From assembly GCA_003228115.1 (NCBI GenBank), contig QEVV01000002.1, forward strand, positions 62,001-126,000: a stretch of DNA of 64,000 nucleotides, read 5' to 3'. A model generated the notes under the pieces. The model searched no databases. It worked only from the letters and a program-made list of their open reading frames with translations, and was not told where the DNA came from. The position numbers were made by a program, and so were the translations under genes. Shown one piece after another: positions 42,485 to 50,563 of this stretch (within the stretch, counting starts at the first letter, position 1; each line of letters begins with the position of its first letter). This stretch comes from Chloroflexota bacterium (GTDB taxonomy: Bacteria > Chloroflexota > Dehalococcoidia > Lucifugimonadales > SAR202-VII-2).

Positions 42485-44143
42485 ATGCATCCACTTTCAT
42501 CACAACATGTTTTGCGACGCTATGCCCACTGGTATTCCGCTCATGCCAAATGGCTGGGCGCTCTTTTGCTCGTTTCGATTGCGCTGGGCCTACAGGCATG
42601 CAGCGGCAGTACCGAACCGGAGCCTACTCCCACACCGACACCGCCAACCCCGAGCCCAACGCCCCAGGGGGAAATCCGCACAACCTTCATCTCCGTAACC
42701 ATTGTCCCAGATGATGCTGGGGAGGAGCGCTTGGTGGATCGCATCGAGCCCCGCCCGGGCAGCGTTCAGGTACTTGCAGGAGGAGAAGTTCAGCTACAGG
42801 CTCAAGCCTTTGACCAGTTCGGTCAGCCTTTTCCAGAGGCACCGCTGGTTTGGAACACACTGAATCCCAACGCGGGCAACGTACAGCCCGGCGGCTTGTT
42901 CAAGGCAAGCCACCAGCCGGAGCGGTACACCAGCGCCGTCCAGGTAAGCGCAGCGGAGCGTGAGATATCCCTAAGCCGTCTCCCTGCTCTGGCTACCGTG
43001 GCCGTCGAGGTTCTACCCCCACGAGACGCCCCAAAGGTCTACAGACTGCGGGTAATTCCCAATCCAGTAGTTGCTCGCCCCCGTCAGATCGTCACCCTGA
43101 ACGCGTTGGCCGAGTCTGCAGAAGGAATCCCGATCGACGCCGATCTGAGTTGGTCTTTGAGCACTGACTCGTTGGGACGGATCAATCCTCTCGGTTACTT
43201 CACCGTTATGGCGCCTCAGGGATTTCATCAAGATGCCATCCGCGTTACTGCCAGACAGGGAGATCAAACCTTCAGCGAATCCATCGATCTTCAGGTAATC
43301 CAGGTGCCGCCCACTGGCGACATCGTTACTGTGAGCCTGTTGCCAGCGCAGGTTCGCCTAAGCCCCAACCAACCCTTTCAGTTCCAGGCGTTAGCGCTTG
43401 ATTCTAGCGGGCAGGTGCTTTCGTCGGCAGAGATCTTGTGGTCAATGGTCGATGATCAGGCTGGAAGCATAGACGAGCGCGGCTTCTTTACCGCCAGCAC
43501 GGACACTGGCGTCTATGCCAACTCTGTCAGAGCACGCGCCCGCCACCAACGCGGAGGAGAGCTGACGGAGGAGCAAACCTTCGCCACCGTTGTCATTCGC
43601 GAGGCGCCAGCCGCGCCGACGTTGGAAACGATAGCCGTGCAGCCGTCCTCGAGCTTGGTCATGCGCGGGGGCACCGTGTTGTTCAGCGCGACTGCAGCCG
43701 ATCAGCGGGGAAACCCTCTGTTCGGCCAACAGTATTCTTGGGCAGTGGCGGACCCCAGAGTGGGAGAAATTGATCCTGGGGGCCGGCTACGCGTGAGCGG
43801 CCCTCCAGGAGCCTATTACAACGCGGTGAGGGTCACAACGGAATTCGGAGAGGACGACCGGAAGATGGTCATGGAAACCTGGGCAGATGTCGTAATCATG
43901 GGCCCCCTATACCAGATTACTGTCGACCCTACAGAGATCCTGACTTTGCCGTCCCAGACCCGCCAGCTCAAGATCTCAGCCCGTGACCTCAACGGAGCAA
44001 TCGTGCCAGGAGTCATCGTTACCTGGGCTATGGCTGATCCGGCCGCTGGCGAGATCAATGGCGCAGGCATCTTTGTGGCTTCCACGGAGCCAGGCTACTA
44101 TCCCAATGCTATCCGCGTGGACGTGCGCCAGCCCGACCCCTAA
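42485..44143 (+). CDS. Lipoprotein with Ig-like (BIG2-type) repeats
   Basis: A 552-residue exported protein. A positively charged start and hydrophobic stretch (LGALLLVSIALGLQACSG) end in the lipobox LQAC, predicting lipidation. A Pro/Thr-rich linker (PTPTPTPPTPSPTP) follows. The remainder holds about five repeats of some 90 residues, each with a W-containing strand, a short AGxI..xGxF turn, and a PGxYxNAVRV-type ending (for example GEINGAGIFVASTEPGYY). This is the pattern of bacterial Ig-like surface domains. The stop of the DUF4012 gene is 5 bases upstream. Probably a cell-surface structural or adhesive protein. Confidence 0.82.
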   Translation: MHPLSSQHVLRRYAHWYSAHAKWLGALLLVSIALGLQACSGSTEPEPTPTPTPPTPSPTPQGEIRTTFISVTIVPDDAGEERLVDRIEPRPGSVQVLAGGEVQLQAQAFDQFGQPFPEAPLVWNTLNPNAGNVQPGGLFKASHQPERYTSAVQVSAAEREISLSRLPALATVAVEVLPPRDAPKVYRLRVIPNPVVARPRQIVTLNALAESAEGIPIDADLSWSLSTDSLGRINPLGYFTVMAPQGFHQDAIRVTARQGDQTFSESIDLQVIQVPPTGDIVTVSLLPAQVRLSPNQPFQFQALALDSSGQVLSSAEILWSMVDDQAGSIDERGFFTASTDTGVYANSVRARARHQRGGELTEEQTFATVVIREAPAAPTLETIAVQPSSSLVMRGGTVLFSATAADQRGNPLFGQQYSWAVADPRVGEIDPGGRLRVSGPPGAYYNAVRVTTEFGEDDRKMVMETWADVVIMGPLYQITVDPTEILTLPSQTRQLKISARDLNGAIVPGVIVTWAMADPAAGEINGAGIFVASTEPGYYPNAIRVDVRQPDP

Positions 44144-44348
44144 GGCAGCACGACGCTTCGTGCTTGTGCGAGCATGGGGTCTGAGGCTCCAAGCCCATCA
44201 AAGCATTCCTTGTCTAGCTTCAGATGGGGGTGCTACCATATGGTGGCACGGATTAAGGCTGGCTGCTCGACTCGTGAAACGCACTTCGTGCGCCGCCAGA
44301 CCGCTCTGAAGAAATTGCAGCTCACCAAGGCGTCACCGTTGGGGGAAC

Positions 44349-45950
44349 GTGGAGGAAACTGAAGGCCTAGACCTACGTCGCTACGTAGGAGTTCTGATTC
44401 GCTATTGGTGGCTCATTCTTCTGCTGCCCGTAGTCTCAGGAACCTACGGCTATTGGAGCGCCAGCCAACAGCCTGAAGTCTATCGGGCCTCGGCCAGAAT
44501 TCTAGTGCAGCAAAGCGTCGCACCCTCGCTCGGAGACCTCGCCCTAAGCTCAGCTTTAGGCTCAGCATACGCCGAACTGATTCGCACCAGGCCAGTCCTG
44601 AGCCGAGTTGAAGAACAGCTTGACGGCCTTGCTCTGGGGAGTGTGGTGGCCACCACCGGCGGAAGCTCCCAGATTTTGACGATACGAGTAGACCACAGTA
44701 GCCCTGACTCAGCAGCCTTGGTGGCCAATACAGTGGCCGAAGTCTTCATCCTGCACACCCAAGAGCAACGCCTGGCCCAAATCGCCCGCCTTCAGAGCAT
44801 CGCGGCCGCTCAGGGAGTCACCAACACTGGAGAATTCACGGCCGCTCAGTTGAGTGCTCTTGACAGCCTTTCGATCCTAGAGCCAGCCTTGGTGCCGGCT
44901 GGGCCGCTTAGTAACAATAGGGCTCGGAACACTCTTGGCTTTTTCATGCTTGGCTTTGGCGCAGCCCTGCTCTTGGCCTTTCTTTTGGAGCATTTCAGGA
45001 ACAGAGTCGACTCGCCTGATCTTGTGGAGCGGCTCTTCGGTCTTACTACGCTCGGCATGATCGCCCAGTGGTCTCGTAAAGAAGTTGGGCCGGGAGAGTT
45101 GGTGATGAGCGCCCGGCCTCGCTCCCATTATGCCGAGGCCTTTCGGCACCTGAGAGCGAACATCCAATTCGTGGCAGGTCCCCGGCAAGCCAATACATTC
45201 GTGGTCACTAGCGCGGGGCCCCTTGACGGGAAAACCACCGTTATGACAAATCTGAGCGTGGCCATTGCACAGGAAGGAAAACGGGTCATCGCCATCGACT
45301 GCGACCTACGTCGGCCCTTCCTTCATCGCACATTCCGGCTTCCCAACAACGCTGGGGTCAGCAACTTCCTGTCCGACCCAACCACGGACCTTAACAGCAT
45401 CATCCAGCCCACATCCGTAGCTGGCCTGTACCTCATTCCCAGCGGTCCCCGTCCCCCCAATCCCGCCGAGTTGCTCGCGTCTCCGCGGATGCGTGTTCTT
45501 CTCAACCAACTTCAGCAAGAGGCGGACGTAGTCATAGTAGATAGCCCTCCCCTGTTAGCTGTGGTCGATGCTGCCATCCTTGGGGCGATCGTTGACGGCA
45601 CAATCGTAGTAGCGAACACTCAGGCCACGCGCCAAGAGTCCTTCAGAACGGCCCTGCAAAACCTCGAGAAGGCCAGCGCCTACATTCTGGGTGTAGTGCT
45701 TCAGAAGGTTAAGCTACGCCGCCTAGGATACGGATCTGGCTACGGCTATTCGTACTACTCTTATTACTACTACAACTATGAGTACGGAGTCGATAGAGAC
45801 GGCTCTGGAGTCGGTCCTACCCCCCTGCACGTGGCCGCTCTCCGATGGTTGCGTAAGAATATTCGAAGGAACCGGTCCAGTCGGCGTCGCAGTTTGGCAA
45901 GACGGGACAGAGAGCGGCTCTACACGAGTGCTCCAAAGGACGAGGAGTAG
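44349..45950 (+). CDS. Wzz/BY-kinase polysaccharide co-polymerase and tyrosine autokinase
   Basis: A 533-residue protein with a GTG start after GGGGG. An N-terminal Wzz-like domain is bounded by two membrane segments (about residues 15-34 and 193-215). The cytoplasmic bacterial tyrosine kinase carries Walker A GPLDGKTT near 290, Walker A' VIAIDCDLRRP near 315 and Walker B VVIVDSPP near 395. A Tyr-rich cluster at about 462-480 (GYGYSYYSYYYYNYEYG) is the expected autophosphorylation tail, followed by a basic region. Such proteins regulate chain length and export of exopolysaccharide. The 205-base gap before it shows no gene. Confidence 0.92.
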   Translation: MEETEGLDLRRYVGVLIRYWWLILLLPVVSGTYGYWSASQQPEVYRASARILVQQSVAPSLGDLALSSALGSAYAELIRTRPVLSRVEEQLDGLALGSVVATTGGSSQILTIRVDHSSPDSAALVANTVAEVFILHTQEQRLAQIARLQSIAAAQGVTNTGEFTAAQLSALDSLSILEPALVPAGPLSNNRARNTLGFFMLGFGAALLLAFLLEHFRNRVDSPDLVERLFGLTTLGMIAQWSRKEVGPGELVMSARPRSHYAEAFRHLRANIQFVAGPRQANTFVVTSAGPLDGKTTVMTNLSVAIAQEGKRVIAIDCDLRRPFLHRTFRLPNNAGVSNFLSDPTTDLNSIIQPTSVAGLYLIPSGPRPPNPAELLASPRMRVLLNQLQQEADVVIVDSPPLLAVVDAAILGAIVDGTIVVANTQATRQESFRTALQNLEKASAYILGVVLQKVKLRRLGYGSGYGYSYYSYYYYNYEYGVDRDGSGVGPTPLHVAALRWLRKNIRRNRSSRRRSLARRDRERLYTSAPKDEE

Positions 45951-46050
45951 TCTTCTGGCTCAAGGGTGCACAACCTGCGCCGGAAAGCCCGCGGCACCCC
46001 AAAGACACGACCCGTCATCTCATAACTAATGTGGAGAGGGAGGCGGCAAC

Positions 46051-46356
46051 GTGAGGGTATCAATCAGACCCGAAGCCCTAGAGCATCTAAAGGCCAACGG
46101 CAGCAAGATGGCCGTGGACTACATCGCTCCGGTGACGTGAGGGGGCCGGGCCCAGGTGTCAGTCGACACCTACCTCAAGAGGAAGCGCCTATCCGGCTAT
46201 GCGGTTTTCCAGCAGGATGACGTAGAAGTTTTGATCCCGCCGGTTCTCGCCCGTGTGCTCGACAACATTCACGTTGGGCTCAAGAGCTTCCTGCTTTGGA
46301 AATCCTTCTCGTTGGACCTAGTTCCCGTTGGAGACCACCTCCACGGCCCTGCTTGA
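46051..46356 (+). CDS. Small protein with in-frame TGA, candidate selenoprotein
   Basis: A GTG at 46051 with GGGAGG 7 bases upstream opens MRVSIRPEALEHLKANGSKM, AVDYIAPVT, then TGA at 46138-46140 (codon 30). The frame then continues for 71 codons (GGRAQVSVDTYLKRKRLSGY, AVFQQDDVEVLIPPVLARVL, then HVGLKSFLLWKSFSLDLV) to a second TGA at 46354. The order, strand-helix start, acidic VD, a Cys/Sec position and a GLKSFLLWKSFSL end, resembles small HesB-like or CC/Se-motif (seleno)proteins as I recall them. A hairpin sits just downstream of the TGA. The alternative is a nonsense mutation in a Cys-, Trp- or Arg-codon gene. Confidence 0.5.
46154..46171 (+). promoter_or_regulatory. Possible bacterial SECIS hairpin
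   Basis: AGGTGTC, loop AGTC, GACACCT form a perfect 7-bp stem whose loop starts 20 bases after the in-frame TGA, within the range for bacterial Sec-insertion hairpins. The loop has GU but not the GGUCU of E. coli fdhF. Confidence 0.35.
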
Positions 46357-46396
46357 CAGCACTAACGAGCGCCCGTGAGGCGCAGCGTCTGAAAAG

Positions 46397-46432
46397 AAGA
46401 AGGGCTGCTGAACGAGTTCAGCAGCCCTTCTT
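46397..46432. terminator. Bidirectional terminator
   Basis: A 17-bp perfect stem (46397-46413 with 46416-46432) with GA loop separates the plus-strand small ORF from the minus-strand nucleotidyltransferase gene. Confidence 0.85.
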
Positions 46433-46452
46433 GCTTCGCGTGCCATGCTCGA

Positions 46453-47154
46453 TTATTTTTCCAAGTCGGCGAGAATTTTCGAAGCTTCCCCTAAGTCCTT
46501 GACTGTATCCACCGGTAGCCACATGGCAGAACTCTTGAAAGCGAAGAGTTTTCCTTGCCGGGCCAGCTCAGGAAACGTCGTAGTTTCATGGTCGCCCTTG
46601 TTGGGCAATAGGTTCTTGATCGCCGGACTGAAAGCGTAAATGCCGCCGTTAACCCAATAGGGAAGAATGGGCTTTTCCTGGAACATCAATACACGGCCGT
46701 CGTCCTGGGTATGGACGATCCCATAAGATGACCGGAGGGGTGAAAGCATAATGGTAGCAAGCCCGCCAAAGCGGCGGTGGGTCTCGATGAGTTCCTCCAA
46801 CGGCTGGTCCGTCACAATGTCGCCGTTCGTGGCGATAACGAGGTCCACTCCGGGGTCGATGTAGCTCAGTCCTTGCTTGAAGGCCCCGCCCCTCCCCAAT
46901 GGTTCGTCTTCCGGCACGAAGTGAATGGCCATGTCCGGGAAGGCGTTTTCCCTGAAATAGTCCTGCATGACCTCATATTTGTACCCACACAGAATGTAGG
47001 CCTGGTCCACTCCAGAGCGCTGCAGCCAGCTCAATTGGTGGTAGATAAGGGGCTTTCCGTTTACTGGCACCATGGGTTTGGGGGCGTTCTCGGTATAGGG
47101 ACGAAGCCGTTCACCGCGACCGCCTGCGAGGATCAATGCTGCTAAGCCAGCCAT
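46453..47154 (-). CDS. NDP-sugar nucleotidyltransferase
   Basis: A 233-residue enzyme of the nucleotidyltransferase family: the signature LILAGGRGERLRPYTENAPKPM with the G-G-x-G-x-R-L and PKP motifs, then LPNKG and TTFPELA. Such enzymes join a sugar-1-phosphate to a nucleotide (GDP-mannose, GDP-heptose, dTDP- or UDP-sugars). The lack of a C-terminal hexapeptide or isomerase domain and the short size resemble HddC/RmlA-like proteins. The ATG directly follows the stop of the glycosyltransferase gene, with GGAGG inside it, so translation is probably coupled. Last gene of the minus-strand polysaccharide set. Confidence 0.87.
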   Translation of the reverse strand: MAGLAALILAGGRGERLRPYTENAPKPMVPVNGKPLIYHQLSWLQRSGVDQAYILCGYKYEVMQDYFRENAFPDMAIHFVPEDEPLGRGGAFKQGLSYIDPGVDLVIATNGDIVTDQPLEELIETHRRFGGLATIMLSPLRSSYGIVHTQDDGRVLMFQEKPILPYWVNGGIYAFSPAIKNLLPNKGDHETTTFPELARQGKLFAFKSSAMWLPVDTVKDLGEASKILADLEK

Positions 47155-48414
47155 CTATAACGCCTCCGCTTTGTGGGTAGAGACAACGCTCTCCAGAACT
47201 TCGATATAGCGCTGGGCGGTACTCCGGCGAGACAGCCGCTCGACGATGTACTTCCTGCCGCCGCGCCCTAGCGATTCGCGAAGACCCTGGTCTCGATAGA
47301 GTTGGTCAATGCCCTGAACCAAGGCATCCGTGTTCTCGGGCTCAATGAAGAGGCCCGCCTGAGCCTCCTCAATGATCTCGCGCGCTTGCCCATCCACCCC
47401 TAGTATGACGGGCCGACCACAAGACATGAACTCCAGCATCTTCGTCGGGATAACGGTGCGAAAGGTGTCGGCCTTCCTGAGCAACACCAAGCAAACATCA
47501 GAAGCCTGGATATAGCGCGGTATCTCGCTCCTAGGTTTCTGAGAAACGAAGGTAACGTTGCTCAGTCCTCTCCTCTTTGTCTCGTTCTCTAGATGCTCCC
47601 GCTCGGCTCCCTCGCCGATCAGCATGAACAGAACGTCCGGATGCGAGTCCCGCATCTGTTCGGCAGCCTGCAAGATCATAGCCAGGCCGTGCGCCATCCC
47701 CAATGTGCCAACATAGGAGACTACGAACTTATCGCCGACTCCTAGAGCTTCCTTCTGCTGTCGGGCGTCTCCGTCCGGACTGAAGAGTTCAGTCTCCACT
47801 CCGTTGTTCACAATCGAACACTTCTCGGAGGAAACGTCCCAATCAGCAAGCAACCGATCCTTGAAGGCGGGGGTCACCACGACAACATGATGGCTATGGT
47901 CGTAGAGAAAGCGGGCAAGGCGACCCACAAGCTTCGTGGTCATCGAACCCTCGCTGCCGACGCCCGATGCTGCTAGGGACTCCGGCCACAGATCCCGGAT
48001 CTCCAGCACAAAAGGCGCGCCCTTCGCCTGGGACAGCCACCACCCGGTAAGGCCGGCCAAGAGTTGTGGTGACGTCCCAATAATAACATCGGGCTTGGAA
48101 AGAAACGTTCCCGTTACGGAAGAGGAAAGCCAAAAAGACGCATAATTGAGAATCCGCTCAAGGGGGCGGCGGTTTGGCTTGGGCAAAAGCCAGGTACGCA
48201 CGACATCAATGCCGTCCACCTGCTCACGGCTAATCAGGCGTCGCATCTTGGCGCGGTATCCGGGATGAACAACGCCGGTAGGATGATTGGGGAATCCGGT
48301 CAGGACAGTGACTTGGTGACCGGCCTCGACCCAATGTTTCGATAGTTCGTGGACTCTGGCGGAGGGAGCACCCATCTCGGGTGAAAAGTACTGAGAGACG
48401 TAAAGTATCTTCAT
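47155..48414 (-). CDS. Glycosyltransferase family 4 (WbuB/WcaI-like)
   Basis: A 419-residue GT-B enzyme from the ATG at 48414; the frame is open to 48510. MKILYVSQYFSPEMGAPSA and TGFPNHPTG are typical of the L-fucosamine/colanic-type GT4 transferases. The C-terminal domain has VSYVGTLGMAHG and the E-x7-E donor site EFMSCGRPVILGVDGQAREIIE. It transfers an activated sugar to a lipid-linked acceptor on the cytoplasmic face. The upstream C5-epimerase-like gene ends 4 bases before its start. Confidence 0.92.
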   Translation of the reverse strand: MKILYVSQYFSPEMGAPSARVHELSKHWVEAGHQVTVLTGFPNHPTGVVHPGYRAKMRRLISREQVDGIDVVRTWLLPKPNRRPLERILNYASFWLSSSVTGTFLSKPDVIIGTSPQLLAGLTGWWLSQAKGAPFVLEIRDLWPESLAASGVGSEGSMTTKLVGRLARFLYDHSHHVVVVTPAFKDRLLADWDVSSEKCSIVNNGVETELFSPDGDARQQKEALGVGDKFVVSYVGTLGMAHGLAMILQAAEQMRDSHPDVLFMLIGEGAEREHLENETKRRGLSNVTFVSQKPRSEIPRYIQASDVCLVLLRKADTFRTVIPTKMLEFMSCGRPVILGVDGQAREIIEEAQAGLFIEPENTDALVQGIDQLYRDQGLRESLGRGGRKYIVERLSRRSTAQRYIEVLESVVSTHKAEAL

Positions 48415-48418
48415 TGGC

Positions 48419-49399
48419 TCAATAATAGAATAGCTTGAAAATGGCCTTGTGGAAAAGCGCGACGGTTCGCTTGAACCGGCTGTGAAGATAGCTCTCCCAT
48501 CGATCAGCAAAGGAATTGAAGCGTTCTTCCCCGGTCAGCCGGTACATGACTCTTAGTTGGGTGATGTGCAGCCGGTGATAGAAAGGGCTTGCAACCATCG
48601 GTAACTTGGTCCCCGACTGCTCATAGAGAGACCAGTATCGAAGGTCGTACTTGGTCAGGTTGGCAGCGATGGTTCTAACTGCCGAATCGAAGAGAGCTTT
48701 CACCTCGAGGGAGCCAGTTACCAGAAAGTAGTCGTACACGCCCCAGCTCGCCCAAATGAACCCGTTCAGTATGTGGGTTGGCGGGGAGACTATGTATTCC
48801 TCAATCCAGGTATTGCCTTCGCTATCGACGAAAGCAACTCCACCTTCATCCACGCTGATTCCGAAAGGCTCAAACGCCCTGTGCGCTGCGTCCAAGTACG
48901 CTTGGTCCCCGGTTTCAGCATGGGCCCGCGCTAGCACTGAGATTCCCTGTCCTTGGGCCAAGCCGGAGAACCAGGGAGCCACCAACTTAGTCCGGTACTC
49001 CCAATCGAAGTGATGGTTCCACACTGATAGCCCCGATGAGTTCAGTTCGAGGTTCTCTACAAGCCAGTCGGCAACTGCTAGGAAACGCGTGCGGCGCTCC
49101 CCGCTTCCCGTTCGCCGGAATAGGTTGTAGTTGCCCAAACCATACTGAGCCACCGCAATGGGATTGTATTGGAGGCTCTGGCGTCCGTGATAGTTCAGCA
49201 TGGGTATGCCCTGGGGATCCAAGACGCCGGGGAAATCCGCCTTGGCCAGAAAGGGCATGTAGTATTCGCCCAGCCGGTCGGCCTCGAAGTTTTCATTGAC
49301 CTCCGGCACGTCGTGCCAGAAAGTCAGTTGGCTCTGACGCCTGAGGACATAAGCAGCGAATACCCGTTGTAAATAGCGAAAGCGCCCGAGGATGGCCAT
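48419..49399 (-). CDS. D-glucuronyl C5-epimerase-like protein
   Basis: About 326 residues from the ATG at 49399; an in-frame ATG at 49435 overlaps wecB further. The region SLQYNPIAVAQYGLGNYN, VWNHHFDWEYRTKLVAPWFS, GLAQGQGISVLARA, and the ending YWSLYEQSGTKLPMVAS with YHRLHITQLRVMY fits the C-terminal domain of heparan-sulfate glucuronyl C5-epimerases (GLCE). Those enzymes convert D-glucuronate to L-iduronate in polymers. Bacterial examples occur but are not common. No signal peptide or membrane anchor is evident. Whether it acts on a polymer or a lipid-linked repeat is unclear. Confidence 0.8.
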   Translation of the reverse strand: MAILGRFRYLQRVFAAYVLRRQSQLTFWHDVPEVNENFEADRLGEYYMPFLAKADFPGVLDPQGIPMLNYHGRQSLQYNPIAVAQYGLGNYNLFRRTGSGERRTRFLAVADWLVENLELNSSGLSVWNHHFDWEYRTKLVAPWFSGLAQGQGISVLARAHAETGDQAYLDAAHRAFEPFGISVDEGGVAFVDSEGNTWIEEYIVSPPTHILNGFIWASWGVYDYFLVTGSLEVKALFDSAVRTIAANLTKYDLRYWSLYEQSGTKLPMVASPFYHRLHITQLRVMYRLTGEERFNSFADRWESYLHSRFKRTVALFHKAIFKLFYY

Positions 49400-49403
49400 A
49401 CTT

Positions 49404-50561
49404 CTACTGTTGGCCTCCCCACTCCTCAACAACATCAGCGATGCGTTCAGCTGCTTTCCCGTCCCACAAAGGCGGAGCCTGCCCGGACTTGGCGGAGCCA
49501 GCCAATACCTCGGATATCGCTCGTGCGAGCAGTTTCAGGTCTTGCCCTACAAGGGTGTTCGTACCGAGGCTGACCGTCACTGGCCGCTCCGTGTTCTCCC
49601 TCACGGTGAGGCATGGCGTCCCCAGGTATGTCGTTTCTTCCTGAAGACCGCCGGAATCGGTGACGACCACGGTAGCCTTGGACTGAAGCACCAGAGAATC
49701 AAGATACCCAGTCGGCTCCACGAGCAGCATGCCCTCGCCAGTGGGTGTGTACCCGATCTGGGTCAGACGCTCCCTTGTCCGAGGATGCACAGTGAAAACC
49801 AAGGGAAGAGCTTCGCTGACCTTGTCCATGGTTGCCATGAACCGCAGGAGGAAATCCGGGTCATCAACGTTGGACGGACGGTGAAGGGTCACGAACCCAA
49901 ACGCCTTCGCCGCGGCAATCACATCGTCCACATTGTTCCGTGACCCGAGAGTGGCCTTAAGGCCACGCACTGGCCAACGCCCCTCCGCGGCCGGTAGCGA
50001 GGCACACACCGTATCGATCATGACGTTGCCTACAAAGTGGATCTTTTCAGCTGCCACTCCTTCCCTCGCGAGGTTAGCGTCGCCGTCCTCCGATGGAGTG
50101 AACAGCAGATCAGCCATTTGATCGGTGAGCAGCCGGTTGATCTCCTCGGGCATGGTACGGTCAAAAGAGCGCAGCCCTGCCTCTACATGGCCCACGGGCA
50201 CTAGCCGCTTGGCGCAAACCAAGGCCGCCGCCACGGTCGAATTGACGTCTCCGTAAACCAAGACCAGGTCGGGTTTTCGTTCAAGCAACACCGGTTCGAA
50301 ATGCTTCATGATCTCGGCGGTCTGGACGGCGTGGGAACCGGAGCCAACCTCAAGATTGACGTCAGGCTGCGGAATGGAAAGCTCCCGGAAGAAGACAGCA
50401 GACATTCCTTCGTCGTAGTGCTGGCCCGTGTGAACGATTGACTGGCGGATGCCCGGTCGACCAGATAGTGCTCTGATAACCGGTGCTGCTTTCATGAAGT
50501 TGGGGCGAGCGCCCACCACGTGAAGGACGTGCAGTTCCTTTTGAAGTCCGGTAGCGCTCAC
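49404..50561 (-). CDS. wecB: UDP-N-acetylglucosamine 2-epimerase (non-hydrolysing)
   Basis: A 385-residue enzyme with GARPNFMKAAPV, IVHTGQHYDEGMSAVFF, VYGDVNSTVAAAL, VGHVEAGLRSFDRTMPEEIN, and the C-terminal VVTDSGGLQEETTYLGTPCL plus RENTERP. These are the classical WecB/MnaA motifs and include the Glu, His and Arg groups at the uridine site. It produces UDP-ManNAc. The bi-domain oxidoreductase lies immediately upstream (2-base spacing), and the C5-epimerase-like gene follows. A UDP-ManNAc dehydrogenase (wecC) is not in the window. Confidence 0.95.
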   Translation of the reverse strand: MSATGLQKELHVLHVVGARPNFMKAAPVIRALSGRPGIRQSIVHTGQHYDEGMSAVFFRELSIPQPDVNLEVGSGSHAVQTAEIMKHFEPVLLERKPDLVLVYGDVNSTVAAALVCAKRLVPVGHVEAGLRSFDRTMPEEINRLLTDQMADLLFTPSEDGDANLAREGVAAEKIHFVGNVMIDTVCASLPAAEGRWPVRGLKATLGSRNNVDDVIAAAKAFGFVTLHRPSNVDDPDFLLRFMATMDKVSEALPLVFTVHPRTRERLTQIGYTPTGEGMLLVEPTGYLDSLVLQSKATVVVTDSGGLQEETTYLGTPCLTVRENTERPVTVSLGTNTLVGQDLKLLARAISEVLAGSAKSGQAPPLWDGKAAERIADVVEEWGGQQ

Positions 50562-50563
50562 CT

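Noticed and set aside
44150-44170. GCACGACGCTTCGTGC hairpin after the Ig-like lipoprotein
   Set aside because: Only 6 bp and no T tract, so not called a terminator.
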